Shown here: positions 22,223 to 35,300 of the stretch, piece after piece
How the letters are laid out: every line of letters begins with the position of its first letter
How positions within the stretch are numbered: the first letter of the stretch is position 1
NCBI GenBank assembly: GCA_035041965.1
Contig: JAPYMA010000977.1
Coordinates: forward strand, 62,001-126,000
Reading direction: 5' to 3'
Length of the DNA stretch: 64,000 nucleotides
From: Anisakis pegreffii
Lineage: Eukaryota > Nematoda > Chromadorea > Rhabditida > Anisakidae
Notes under the pieces: generated by a model
The model's database searches: none
Seen by the model: the letters and a program-made list of their open reading frames with translations, nothing else
What the model was told of the DNA's origin: nothing
Made by a program: the position numbers and the translations under genes

Positions 22223-23725
22223 CTAACTCATAAATTCACGACATTCCTTACATTCCTCCCATAATTCAGGCTTATCGATCAGCACCAACGAGTCACCGGC
22301 GTCTAGTTTGCGTATTCTATAACATCCGGCCGCCATACCGATTGCCGGTTGATTATAGAAGCAGTCACTCCATGCATACGAAGTCAAATTTTTGGGACAT
22401 CTGAAAGATTGAACATGCGACTAGTGATATAGGGCGCAATGTAGATGCTAAAATAAGCTCAGATGAATGCTACCTGATTGTAAGTCAATAAAGAACGAGA
22501 ATGAAAAGCACGAACGTTTGTACATTACAAGGTACTGTTTGCTCGAAACCGACTTCAAGGCCCTTGGGACATGGTGCGTATCTATTACCAATAGTTTGAT
22601 GAAGGTAGATCAGGCGTCGTTTCATGAACGGTTTCACCTTAGCAGATTGGCACGTCATGGAACACGCACTCCACTCACCCCACTCCAACATACAGGGCAT
22701 ATTTGCTGGCGTGCTCGCTTGTACCTTTAACGTGATCCGTATGTCATTTTCGTTGTCGTGATCACATTCATACAAGTTACCTTGAGTTGCTACGACCGAT
22801 GGATGCGCGCTATTAAAGTGTTGGTGATTGTGATATTAATGAATAGAAGAAAGAATATTATCAGTAGAAATAGGTGGGGATTGGAAGAGCGTATTATAAA
22901 TTAAGGTAGATAAACGAAATTAAGCAATTGCTAGACGTTTCGGTGTAAAACAGCAGCTTGAGTACGTTTGAATTTGACACATTCATAGAATCAACTAGCC
23001 ATGTGGCACATACCTGACGTTTCTTGTAAACCACTATAGTGAATAGAACGAGAATTGTGAAGAAGAGAAGAATGGCGATTAGTGCGAGGAAGAAGTTGAT
23101 GATGGTCAGCACTCGAACCTTTCTGTTGCGTACTAACGGCGCAATTCGCTGAAAGTGCGATTCGGAAGTGAGCGCAATTCAAGAAGTGAAAGGAGATAGA
23201 AATGGTGCTAACCCTGTACCAGGATGATAGAGTTCTTGAGATGTGATATCTTGACGAAGATAATATCGAAAAGTAGTCGTTCTCTTCGGACATATCTGAC
23301 AACTGAAACTCGATGAGTTAATTGTTCACTGAAATGATTCAAAATTGAAGTTTTGAAGATTAGTACGGTGAATCGAAGTGTCAAAGCGACAATTATCGAT
23401 AGCACACTGAGGAAATGAGTAATCCTAGAGGATTAATTAGAAGATCAGGGTTTTGTATTCTAAATGCAGTCGTTCGATTGCATCACGAACATGAACTACC
23501 CAAAAAGATGCGATGATGAATTCATGACCTGTGCAGTCTCCTCTCCAGCCGTGGGCTGCGCTTGAATTTCATTGTCGATAAGTGTCGCCTCATCCACGTC
23601 GCCTTGTGGTGGAACTGGATTTGATTCTTCAGAACTCTGCAATGTTCAATTCGAACTGAACTGACCAGCGACTGATACAAAGTCGCATTGCACAGAAAAT
23701 TAGTTTCTTGGTGTGATTCTGGCAT
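22223..23725 (-). CDS. Type II single-pass membrane protein with an extracellular thrombospondin type 1 domain
   Basis: Exons, 5' to 3' on the minus strand: 23725-23666, 23636-23529, 23302-23213, 23148 to 23014 or 22952, 22809-22516, 22400-22223. Residues 1-86 are hydrophilic and acidic (SSEESNPVPPQGDVDEATL), then RNRKVR, then one TM (LTIINFFLALIAILLFFTILVLFTIVVYKKR), then the ectodomain. There is no signal peptide, so a cytosolic N-terminus is inferred. The TSP1 motif is LEWGEWSACSMTC, followed by basic residues and Cys at PCPKG, VPCNVQTCP. The last exon has a second Cys-rich part (YAWSDCFYN, AAGCYRIRKLD, ECKECREF). The strong donor after the TM exon (CAG/gtatgt at 23014) is out of phase with the next exon; reading on to a weaker donor at 22952 restores phase and gives 308 aa. 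C. elegans MIG-21, a small TSP1 membrane protein, is a candidate relative, not shown here. TSP1 identity is firm; overall identity is unknown. Confidence 0.75.
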
Positions 23726-26232
23726 TCAGCGAGAAAATTTGCTAAAAAATGTGTAATCCTGAGCGATGCATCTCATTCAGCAGTGTTTTTGATTGTCTGA
23801 TAGCTGAAGGAGTCGAATGATGTTATCAAATAATAGCCTAAAAAAGCATATGCTTTCAAACTCAAGTGTGCAAATGCGCACTTCGAACAACTCTCATCAC
23901 AACCGCCAACTAACCATCTTGCTTTCCCCCACCACTCGAGGTGTACTCGACTGAACGGAATGACAATCGAAAGATCAGTTTTCAATTGCAAGTTTCATAA
24001 TCTGCTATGCAAATTACTTTTGCACTGTTACATTTGCTAATATTCCAGCTCTCATTTAAGCATTTGCATTTGCATAAACCCTTACGAGCGAATCATTTCC
24101 AGAACACGAAAAGCATGCATTCTGCATAATCTCTCTCCTATCTGATATGAAAGCATCGCAAGCGCAGCACTCGTGTCATGCTAAAACAGTGTTTATGACA
24201 CAATAATAACAATAGCAATAAGCACAAAAATAATAACTTCATTCGTCAACATCCGTTACATTGCTAGCTCTATCAATAATATCGAATGTACACAAATTTT
24301 TACACCGCCGCATCGTTTTTTGCCGTCTGACAGTTCGTTCGTATTCAGTCGTTCTTCCCTAAACATGATGATGATGATGATGATCATTGCAGAGAATCTC
24401 TCGAATATTTCGTTTTTATGAAAGGTATTTTTAAGATTTCCGTTGATACAACGTGACCAATGGGAAACCAACCGTTCTCAATTGAATGCGAATGGTTTTG
24501 TTTGTGTTTTGCGTTTGGTTTGCTCATTTCCGTTTGTAATCATCAACGAGAATCACAGAGATGCATCGTTGTTGTTTATTGCTAAAAGCTATGCTCTTGC
24601 TCTTTAAAACTCTTTAAAATCAGTCTGACGTTGATCTCGAGGTGGCGCATCAATCGCACCTCGTTTATAATCCCATTCCGTATTTATCAAAAGATTGTTT
24701 GTTGACAGCAACACTTCGTAATAATGATCTTAGCAAGTAAAATCAAATATTGTTGCTTATTGAAACGCTGAAACGTTGATGATATGCTATTGGAGTGAAA
24801 GTGATGTTAGGTGGAGTAATATTTGTAATAAATCAGCTCGGAAATGATAACATTGACTATTAATAATAATGCTAATAATAAATCAGTTCGCGATAAACTT
24901 CTCACTTCAAATTGCTTCCTCTTACACTCATGCGAACATTCCGATTGGCGATAAGTGATAAAATGAATGTTGTTGATAGTATCATATCATATATCATCAC
25001 AGGTATATGTTTATCTAATACTCAGTTTGTTTACCCATTGCTTTTGCTCTTGTGAACATGTTTTTGAAAAAGTTTTCATCTTTAAAATCTTCTTAACATC
25101 ACTTTCATCTGCAAAAACCATTTTTTTTGAACAATTGTGTATCTTTCAACTCTACTTAATGTTCTTCCCGATAAGGAGCCAATTAACAATTTAATCGCTG
25201 AATTAAGTTACTTTTTAATCGAATTAAGTGTATAATCGAATCGCACTAGAATTCAATAACCAGTTTTCGTATTCATTTGCATCTTTCTACAGTTATTATA
25301 GGCGAACAATTACCATGCTTTCTTGTCTCAGTCCACTTATTAGCGATGTTCTATCATGCCTTCAATGGCTGGATGTCCTCACCGAGCGGTATCTCACTCA
25401 CCTATGTGATAGTGAGTCATTTATTTCAACTTTTTAGACACCTGCACACACATTCATTCTATTTATTACCTAAAGCATTACTAATCATAATGAGATTGCA
25501 AACAGCCGTCTGTAATGCTTATTTGTATTTGTTTGTTCGCATGAATCACTCTACGCATGAATCCTTTTATTAATTTGTCGTCGTCTCACAAATACGCACA
25601 ACATACGCTATCTAAGCAACCATCTTAAAATTAAAACTCACACGCTGCTATTATAATAGAACTTTAACGAATTTCCCATTTCGTTGAAGTCTGGAGTGCA
25701 CAATCGCTCTGTTCATCGCCGTTTTTCGTCTTCTCGATTCGTATTGTCAATCGCTTTTGTTCTGAATTTTTACAAAAGTATTCTGAACGTATTTGAATAA
25801 ATTACTAAAGTAAAGATATTATTTATCATCACGTACCACACTCTTCACTTTCACTTTTTATTCCTTATCAAAATCAGACCAGTGCTTCTTGAATGATAAA
25901 TAATCGATGAGTGAAAGTTGTTGATCTCGTCAAAAGACCAATCAATCACCCAAAAAATCTACGTTAATCTTGCTAGCCTCATTCATCTTATATCTCAGTC
26001 TCAGGCTCGTTCTTATTTACTTCTCTTGCATCTAATCCTCTTCTCAGCAAGATTTAATTAATGAATAATATAATGAATGCATTACGAAACTTTTTATTCA
26101 TCTTAAACATTTGAATAAACTCTAAACGATCACTGCAAACGTTTCCGTATAATCGTTTGTGTACACTTGTTCGACTCGAACCAATTATGTTGTGTGGTTG
26201 TAGTAGTCGATTGGTTGTCTGATCCACTTCAG
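23726..26232. other. Divergent intergenic region, nothing recognised
   Basis: It separates the 5' ends of the minus-strand TSP1 gene and the plus-strand ephrin gene, so it should contain both promoters. Short open frames (for example 23773-23991 minus, 25228-25573 plus) lack recognisable motifs; I do not call them exons. Confidence 0.5.
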
Positions 26233-29200
26233 ATGCAATTCCTGTCTCTTGCAATACTAATAATTTGGTGTCTCAGTAGTGCCTCAGAGGGACGACGCTT
26301 TCGAACTCGTAACTTTGCTATCGATTCATTCTCTACAGTTCATCACCTCTACTGGAATTCTTCAAATCATCTGTAATTGATTTGTCATAATTGCATTTTT
26401 CTTTCATGTTTTCACAATTACAAACCTCAACCAAAATGTGCGTTTGCTAGATCTACAGGGCAATTTTTAAATTTTAGATTCGATCGGTACTCAAATTCAA
26501 TTCGTTCGGAATATAATGAACGTGATGCTGACTATGAAGCACCAACTTTAAACGTGCGTCTTTTGGATGCGCTCTTTATTCACTGCCCACAATACACAAC
26601 CAAACAATTTGAGGATCTCTCCGAGCAGTCACTTATTTATATGGTCAGTTGCCGGTCTTATTTCTAATCACTGCATTCTCAATGTTCTGAGTTATCGACT
26701 CTTCGGTCAGCATATTCACATCATAAGCCTCGATTTTAAAAATAAACGACAATGAAATAGAATCATTTCAGTTTTATTAATACTCATGTAGATTTTTATT
26801 TGCAACAGCACTTTTTGCGACAGTTTGCACGGTGAATTATGATTCATTCAAACACAACTCTTATCATACGCTCTGCTATTAAGGCGATTATAGTTTTTTT
26901 GCGGAGGCGATTGTCTTGGTTGATGTTGCCGTAAAAGCATCATATCACGTGAATGATACGAGCGGTTAATTGCAGGTTTCGAAACAAGGATTTGAGGGAT
27001 GTTTTCTGGATGATACGGCTCGGCTTATCGCACATTGCAGCCCATCATCGCGAAGTGTCATTCGACGAATATTCAGACGCAAAGGAAGTGCGTTTGGAAA
27101 GCTGGTCTCTGGAAACGACTACTTTTTAATTTGTGAGTTACTGACTTTTGCTTATACGATGATTCAATCTGATTCCATTCGATTCAATGCGATTCCAGTT
27201 TGAAAATTCAAACTTTCAATTGGAGTGTGTACCACGCCCACTTAACGACTATTAATATCGTCCATTCCGGCGAATTTGCACGCGCTTTTATTATCAAATA
27301 GTTCACTGAAGCACTGATGCTTATCTCCATCATCGATTAAACTCCATTTTACAAATCGGTTGTCACGAAACGATTCGAGTTTTTCTGATGTATTCTGCGT
27401 CAGAATCGATTAGTGATTAGTTGCTGATGAAAGTGCGAATAGATAAGAGAAGATAGAAACGGCGATAAACGAACGTCTCTTCGAACTACTGCTAAAAAGT
27501 TGAAGTAAAACGTCTCCTCGTTTTGATTACAGTCATCGATCATTAGTCGCTTTTCTTTGAGAAAAACAGCGTTTTTAATTATAGATACATACCTAAACAC
27601 AATGAATATTCAGTTGCATTGTTCAATATTGACACGTCGATAAGAAACTTTCATCAGTAATTTGCTAGCCGAAAGTTTTGTTTTGATTCGACGAACGTCG
27701 TCTAGAAAGCGTCAATGATCACAGAAGATTTCAAGATTCATTTCAGCCACTTCAAGCGGAACAGAGGATGGACTCTATCAAAGTCGTGCTGGTCTATGTG
27801 CTGCAAAGAATTTACGCATCAAAATTCACATCGAAAATGTTAGCTGAATGAATACTTTGGTTGTTTTGAATGAGCTGCTTGATGGAGTTGATTTTTAACC
27901 ATAGAATATACTCTTTTCATTATGAATTTCTTGTGCGGCATTCAGTCGTTTCATAGGCATCCTCCATAGGCAGCATTCAATCTTCTGCGGTATTCCATAG
28001 GCGATTCGTTTTTGTTTTTTTGCAAGGGTTATATTTCACTCGAACAGGTTGAGGAGATTAATGAATTTGTACTGAATATCTTTCGCTGTTTGATTGTTTG
28101 TTATTGTTTCAGCTGTTTTTTGAAAGGCTTTTTGTTTTGATTCATTTCATCAAATTTTCTGAATAATCGACATTCGAAAAGTTTTCTCAAGAATGCACGA
28201 TAAATACATCGATTTATTATTTGGAGGAAGATCACACATTGAATTGGATTATTTGCAGGGAAATTTTGGAAAGACGAATTCGATTGCATTACAACCGATA
28301 TATTTCATAAAAAAGAGTAAGTTTTCGAGATTTGTTTCATTGGCTTGAACCGTTACCACCAAGCAACAATTCATATTGGACATTTCTCTAATCGTTGTAA
28401 TTTCAGATGACGTAGACGACGACGAGAAAGCAAATATGCTCGAAGATGGCACTGATGAAATATTTATGACTGAAGAATATAATGAGTTGACTTGGAAGAA
28501 GAAAATCATCGATCCACGCGTTCCTGAATCAGAACGGAATTTTGGTGGCAAAGTTATCAGTGAGTTCATTAAGAAATATGAATGAAAGAGTTGAATCAAT
28601 CGGTTTTAACGATTTGCAAGTCATATTCTAGGTTCGCTTCCGAAGGAGATCGCCCAACGTGAGCACATTAAATTCTCCACAATGCAACATGTTGACCAAC
28701 CGATAATTGCTGATCAGCACAACACAAATGGCAATAAACAGCATCATTTGCTATCAGCCAATGATGATACATCTCATGATAACAATATCAACAATAATGA
28801 GTTTTACTCAAATCTCATGCAAGCTCAGGACAACCCATCAGCAGATGAATACAATTTTAAATCGTCTGAACAACTCGAATTCACTAAAACCGAAGAATTC
28901 GACGGCGATTTTCCTGAAGTTGGCACTGTAAGTGTTCTTTTGAAATGCTTCACTCATCAGTTACTTCATTAGTCACCTCGAATCTTAGAAATTTGAAAAG
29001 CTTCAGTAGTATGATCCTTTTTTTTGCGACAAATGAGCATTATTTCAGTGAACGCCTGTTTCAGATGGAAATAATGCGTTTGGACGATTCGGATTCAGAC
29101 CCGTCAAAATACAACGAACGTGGTTTTACGCTTATGTTCTATGATAGGCCATCTGAGCTTGAGAGTGAGTTGTGTGTTATTGTCAGAATAAAATATTATT

Positions 29201-29371
29201 TTTGATATTTTGTATGCAAAGCATGTTTGAAATGCGATTTCAGTTCGGAGGCCATTTCTGAGCTCAGCAACGTGGTCGTTGAGGAGAGAGGACACGTTTA
29301 CTGTGCTGATGAAGCTGATAGCAATTGTGATAATAAATTTGTATGTGATGATGAAATGTGATGATCAATAA
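26233..29371 (+). CDS. Ephrin, probably GPI-anchored
   Basis: This is a ligand for the Eph receptor tyrosine kinase at the cell surface. Nine exons: 26233-26372, 26478-26643, 26976-27132, 27747-27838, 28259-28316, 28407-28559, 28632-28927, 29065-29164, 29244-29371; all phases agree and give 429 aa. Residues 1-20 are a signal peptide (MQFLSLAILIIWCLSSASEG). The ephrin domain (about 25-190) starts HLYWNSSN with an N-glycosylation site. Its four conserved Cys appear in FIHCPQY, GFEGC, AHCSPS and GLCAA, with the typical IYMVSKQGFEGC and SSGTEDGLYQSRAGLCAAKN. A long Asp/Asn/Glu-rich segment follows (about 205-390). The last exon ends in a hydrophobic stretch, FTVLMKLIAIVIINLYVMM, then KCDDQ, which fits a GPI-attachment signal and no cytoplasmic tail. 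An AG lies directly before the ATG (cacttcag/ATG), a likely trans-splice or 5'UTR acceptor. Which nematode ephrin (VAB-2, EFN-2/3/4) it matches cannot be decided by eye. Confidence 0.93.
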
Positions 29372-32300
29372 ATTTATCACTCACTCATGTACAAAGAAGA
29401 ATTAATGGTGATAAATTGTCGAGAATGTATATATGTGTATTATGAATTGTTATGCTTTTGATGAATAAAAGCTTTATCTTCTCGACTGCTTATGCCTTAC
29501 GATTTATGAAACACACTCAAAGCCAGTACCAATACCGCAACTCATCTCAGCGTAACGATACTCCGATTGTGCTCATCAAAATAGATTAAATGAATCATAT
29601 CATAAATCACCCAGTAATTTAATCAATTAGCGGATTACGGATAAAAGTATCAACATCCTAATTCGAAAATCGAATCCAAATGATTATGGAAATACAGGAG
29701 AAGAAGGGATATCTTTTTGTGGTAAGGAATGAGGAAAACTGCCGTATGCGATCATTTTGAAATGAAATGTTTATGATAATAACATAAAAGCCGTAATCTT
29801 TACGCCCGGATCTTGTCAATAGGCATAAAATAGTTTTTGCTATTCAAATCGAGCAGATCCTGATTGTATGGTAAAGGAAAACTGCATAAATCCTCCACAG
29901 AACACGTCTAGTTCACCAGATTTAGTTGCACTTAGGAAAATATATCCTCGCCATATAAGCAAACACCCTTACTATTTCAATGCCAAACAGCTGTTACAGG
30001 ATCATTTGTACACACAAATGTACCCAGCTCTATCGAAATCTTATCATTATGGAACTGAGAACATTCTTCAGCATCGGAAACTTATGATTGCTGCCCATTA
30101 AAAACGCACAGCTATGTGTAAATTATAGTCTAGTAAAGTAGAGTGCAAAGCGATTCGTTTATGTTGCGATGTAACTAAAGATTCGGTTAGTCGCGAACCA
30201 ATTATAGGTGTATGTAAGAATGTTTGTACAAAAGCAGAAAGATACTTTAGGATGTAGCATAATTGGATTAAGATGTATGCATGATGTGTCGTCGTTCCTA
30301 TTCGCATTTATGCATTATGCATTATTCATCTGCATATATATCATCTAATGTAATGTATTTCACACTCAACGATGATCAATTCTCCTCATTATTACTCAAT
30401 AAATATGCTCCAGTTCACCGCTAAATCCATTCATTCATCCAGTTATGTTTCATACTTATAGACACTCAATTTGAATGATCATTATCATGAATATAACGAA
30501 AAAGAATATTCTTATCAAATTTCATGCGACAAACTTCACGTTCATTTGTTATTGTGATCGAATGTGAATTATTTTTGTTAGGTAATATCCTTGTTTAAAG
30601 AATTTCAGTCTTGAAACATTCAATCGAATTTTCTGAAAGACTTTATTATGGTCGTTTTGTTGGTGTACATTTTACTTTAATACGAAACACTTGAAATTAA
30701 TTCTCATCACTACTCAAGGGTATAGCATCATCGGAAGTGTAACCATCTCGTGAATACTTCTTCGAATTTACTTTAATGTAATCAATTTCAGATATAAAAC
30801 CGCTATCTCAATGTTTTCATCGAAAATATTATTTATAAAAGCCATTCAAAGAGTATATCGACCGCAATTATCGCTTTACTGAATCGCTTTACTCATTCAT
30901 GTTCATCGACTCATATATTCTTCATATCCATGCTCATAAGAGGCATTCTAATGAAATTTGATGCAATTATGTGATTCTCGCTTATTTCATTGTAATTATT
31001 GCTTAACTATTTAGAAAACTGTGTTCGTTGGTGATATTAAATAAAAGAGATTTATGAGCTAATTGAATAATAAAGCCGTCTGGATACAATAACGCATTTT
31101 CACATCTCTCTTTGCATCCATCATGTTTCAATGCGGTTGCTAGGCATCGCATCGTTTATCATAAGTATAAGTGTAGGATGCATGGATATGGATATAGTTC
31201 TACTAGATACATATCTATAGTTTGCTTCATCTCGCCTCGAGAAGCCTTTCGGACACAGCGATTGCTTGACAGCACTTTCACTTTTATGCTCGCAATTGAT
31301 CATTTTAACGAATAAATTAATGTGTTTAGTGAAGATCATTCTACTTCAGGCATAGATCAAGTGATAGTCATAATCACAACAATAATAAGGCTTTATAATA
31401 ACACTAATGATAATGTCCATTGTAATAAATAATAAATTAGAGTAAATTCACGTATTTGGTTGAATAATTATCAAATTTGCATTAATGCTTATTGGTGTTT
31501 GGGAATGTGTTGATGAGGAGGAGGAAAATTACGTAATTACGTTAATAATATATATGATAACTCGCAGATACGTAATAACAAAGATAAATATAAAACTAAT
31601 ACGTTAACAGAACGATTTCATTTGATGATGGTCTATTGCGCAATTAAAACATATTCGAGATATGCACAGGTGGGTTAAGCTGCTCTATAGTCATGCACAT
31701 TCATTCATCGTGTACAAATATCTTCATTATAAGAGATTTGACATATAACTAATAATGTTTTTATGCTGCAGTTTGAGTTTGAGGGTTGGCTTCAGTGATG
31801 CAGATGCTTGAGTTAAATTAATAAAATGAATTTGATGTGTAGCATTTGATATGGAGATGTTGCATTTTAATTACGGTGATGTGCTGAGCGGTTAGTATTG
31901 TTGCTCATTTATTGTTTGCTGGACGTGGTGGTAGTATTCATTGTATTCACTTGTTGAATTTACTCCATTTTAAAGTTACACTCACAAAATTTGCATCCTA
32001 AAAAGTAGTTGTTCTTCTGTGCGGACAGATAGCTTAAAATGTGGTGATTCACTTCTGGACGTATCGTTCGTTGTTTAGTGTATGAGAATGAGAAATTGAT
32101 GAGAGATTGGCTTGAACGTGATGAGAAGAGACTGAAACGAATATGAAAGATTTTGCGATGAAAAACAATGAGGGCGATTTGCAACGGCTTGAAAAGAATG
32201 AAAATATTTGGAAACAGATTAGCGATATGATGAATTTTTGATGTTTGGTGAAATTTACAATTCAAAATGTTATGACTATTGACAGAATAAAGGACAACAA

Positions 32301-35300
32301 AAAGTGCTAAAGCACTTAAAACAGTAAATTCGTTGTTTATGGTGATGATATCCGAACGGAATTTCAGTCCGGTTGGAATTTGACCGAATCGACTTTTCAG
32401 CATACCGAAATTTTGTATACCAAACAAACATCGAAATTCCTCGAAATCACATTATGGGTTTCCGAATGTCGAAATTCCGAGCGAAATCCACTGGAATTTA
32501 TCGAGCGAACTTCAATCGGTTACCATCGCAACTTGTTTGAATTGTTTACATTGCAATAATGAGGAGACGCATTAACGAATTTGGGTTGCATTTCGGAGGG
32601 ATTAAATGAGGATTTGCTTTGTTCAGAAAAATATACAAATTTTGAGATTGTTCCTCGAAAGATAACTTTGCAGTGTGAGCAAATGGTTGATTGTTGTTCG
32701 AATTATGCCTTATTTATGCTGTGTATTGATCTCTCAGATACATACTGCTAACCCTTTATGCTGCTACTATCTATTCATCCATCAATTCATCCATCTATCA
32801 ATAACATTCGTTTGCTATATCCAAGATTGTTTTAGCAGTAAGTAATCAAATTTGAAGCAATACACTTAAAAATCCCCTAGGAATATCGTTCGCCATTCAT
32901 TTGTTGAATGGTTGGATGATGGTGACTATGTGCCTTGTTGATTTGACTTTGCATGGAGGTGGCTTCATATATCTACAGAAATGAATATGCATCGATGATG
33001 AATGGATATCATTTGCGCCTTTTTCAGTTCATTTTTTAATTATTATCAGAAAAAATTACTCTGCAATGTATTCTTTTCGTTGTTCTTTTCTACTCTTTTT
33101 TTCTGCATTGATACGATGGAATTCCAGCTTGAATCAATATTCTCAAGCTTCGCATTTTTTGCATTTTGTAAATTTCATTTAAATGCAATTCTGAATTCCA
33201 TTTTAGTGCATTCAATAATTGAAATACCAAAACTATCAGTGAAGCGATACACAGAGGTAAAAAGGTGTGAATTATAGCGTATTTGCATGATGATGTACAT
33301 AGATATAGATGAGATAAGTGTGAGTGACAACATAATTTATAATTATGCATACGCACGAACGGGGTCAAAGCATTGAGCATTATGTGTTTATAGTTATGTC
33401 TATTCTGTGCAGCATAATTAGAATATTGCATAGCTAAGAGATGATTTCGTATGTTGATCAAATTTGTTCATAGTGGTAGTTTGATTTGATTGGACGAGGA
33501 ATGCAATTTGAATGAATATTCAATTTGTTTGATTGATGTTGTGTGCTTGACAATGTAACTTTGTTGGTAATCACTTATATCCGTATTCGTAGATCAGCTG
33601 TCTAAATAACTATTTGGTGTTCGATTATTCATATGATAAAACGATCCCTGGCCTGTGATCAATGCTGATCGAATGCATTTCGATTTTGAACTTAACGTTT
33701 ACTTAAACGCATTCTTTGCTTCGAGTAAATTTCATCCCGTACAATCGTTATTGGTAAGATCAGGAAAAGATTATTGAAAATGGCTGCATATAGAAATGAA
33801 TGAAATCGCAGAAAATGTGAATATCGTAAATGGATATTTTGATGTGCATATAATGCTGTATATGAGAAATTTTATGAGGAATGGAAGATGTGAATGATAA
33901 GTGGAGTGTTGATAGGAACAATTCAAGAAAGACGGTAGGTATAGCATTGTCTTATTGAAATGGTGGAACGATGAAATTGCAAAGGAAGTAAGGGCATTGA
34001 CGATTCAAGATCACAGATAAGGCGGCATAACACCAGGATGGATATACTTAGTGCTGGATAGCATGCTGCATTCGAGCAAATGGTTCTATGTCTGTTTGCA
34101 TCCACACTGCATCTCGACACTATTCAAGTCGTCTCACGACCTCAAATGATCTCTTTTAATGAAGGCACTTTATGCAGAATATTGCTGCCACTATCTGATT
34201 GATGTGAATGAAAGAATATACGACTCGAAATTGTCTTTCATGAGAAGATCTCATGTATTCATCACTTGATAGATATAGACAGATAAACAGACAGATGCAT
34301 AGATCTCGAGCTTGAACTGCATATATCTCCCATATTGGGATGGCCGGTGCTTATTGCCGCTATGAGATAATAGATATAATAAGATATACGGATAAGGGCG
34401 TGGTATTTAGTTGGTATGGTTGGGTGATGCTTTGATGAATAAAGGCTTATTTGAACTGATTTTTGATTTACTTACGATTGCTGTTGTTTGAGTTAGGAGC
34501 AGTGGCTATCGAGAAATCGTTGAATAGTGTTGGGGAAAGATGTTTGATAGCCAATTTGAAGTAGGTCTACGGTCTGGTATTTGCTATTTAGAGTTTATTT
34601 ATTTTACTGTCAAGATGCTGATGAGTCGAATTAAGGATGTTATTAGAAATGTTTTGAAGTTCAACTCGAAAACGTTTCCATTTTGAGACAATTTTGCGCG
34701 AAAGATTCAAGCGATACATTATATATATTGATTTGAGTCTGAGATGAGATTTGTGAAGATCGACGTAATTCTTATTGAGATGGGAATATGTAATTTATTT
34801 ATATGGGACAGTTGCCGTGTTATATTGTCGCTTAAGAGTCAATGAATTATTTATTAATGAGATATACTGTTCATATAGCATCGTTATGTTCTCATAACAC
34901 TTCTTATCGATTCAATGCTGCTGGTTTGAGCTGTATGGCTGCTTTCATTGTCATTTTTATCAGAGAATTGTTTAAGTTTGTCATGATGTTGATATCTTTG
35001 ACAATGATATTCACAAATAATCACAGAATATCACTAGCTGTAAGGCTTAGACTGGACACATCCGCATTACTGTGCACATATTAGCGCATGATCATCTCCA
35101 ACCAATCAGTAATCTAAGGGTTCGGTTTTGTTTGATAATGATAGTAATCCGTTTGAAGGAAAGTATGTTCAAATTGTTTTTTGATCATTCTGTAAAATTT
35201 GCACTGAAGTGAGTCACAATCAGTTTAATCATTTCAGTTTCTTTCGAAATTTATTTATTTTCCTCATTCATGCACTGTGTCCCTATTCAATTTGATTTTG

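Noticed and set aside
23773..23991. Possible additional 5' exon of the TSP1 gene (72 codons, minus strand)
   Set aside because: It contains several Cys but no donor joins it in phase to the Met exon at 23725, which already gives a complete start.
28249..28599. 116-codon minus-strand frame
   Set aside because: It is antisense to two ephrin exons (28259-28316 and 28407-28559) that are phase-compatible with the rest of the gene.
29868..30101. 77-codon plus-strand frame downstream of ephrin
   Set aside because: It starts after the ephrin stop and UTR-like sequence, has no family similarity and no splice partners.
31960..32427. 155-codon open frame on the minus strand
   Set aside because: It is the longest frame in the gene-poor interval, but composition is simple, no domain or splice context is seen and nearby sequence has repetitive CGAAATTC words. 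Most likely chance or repeat-derived.
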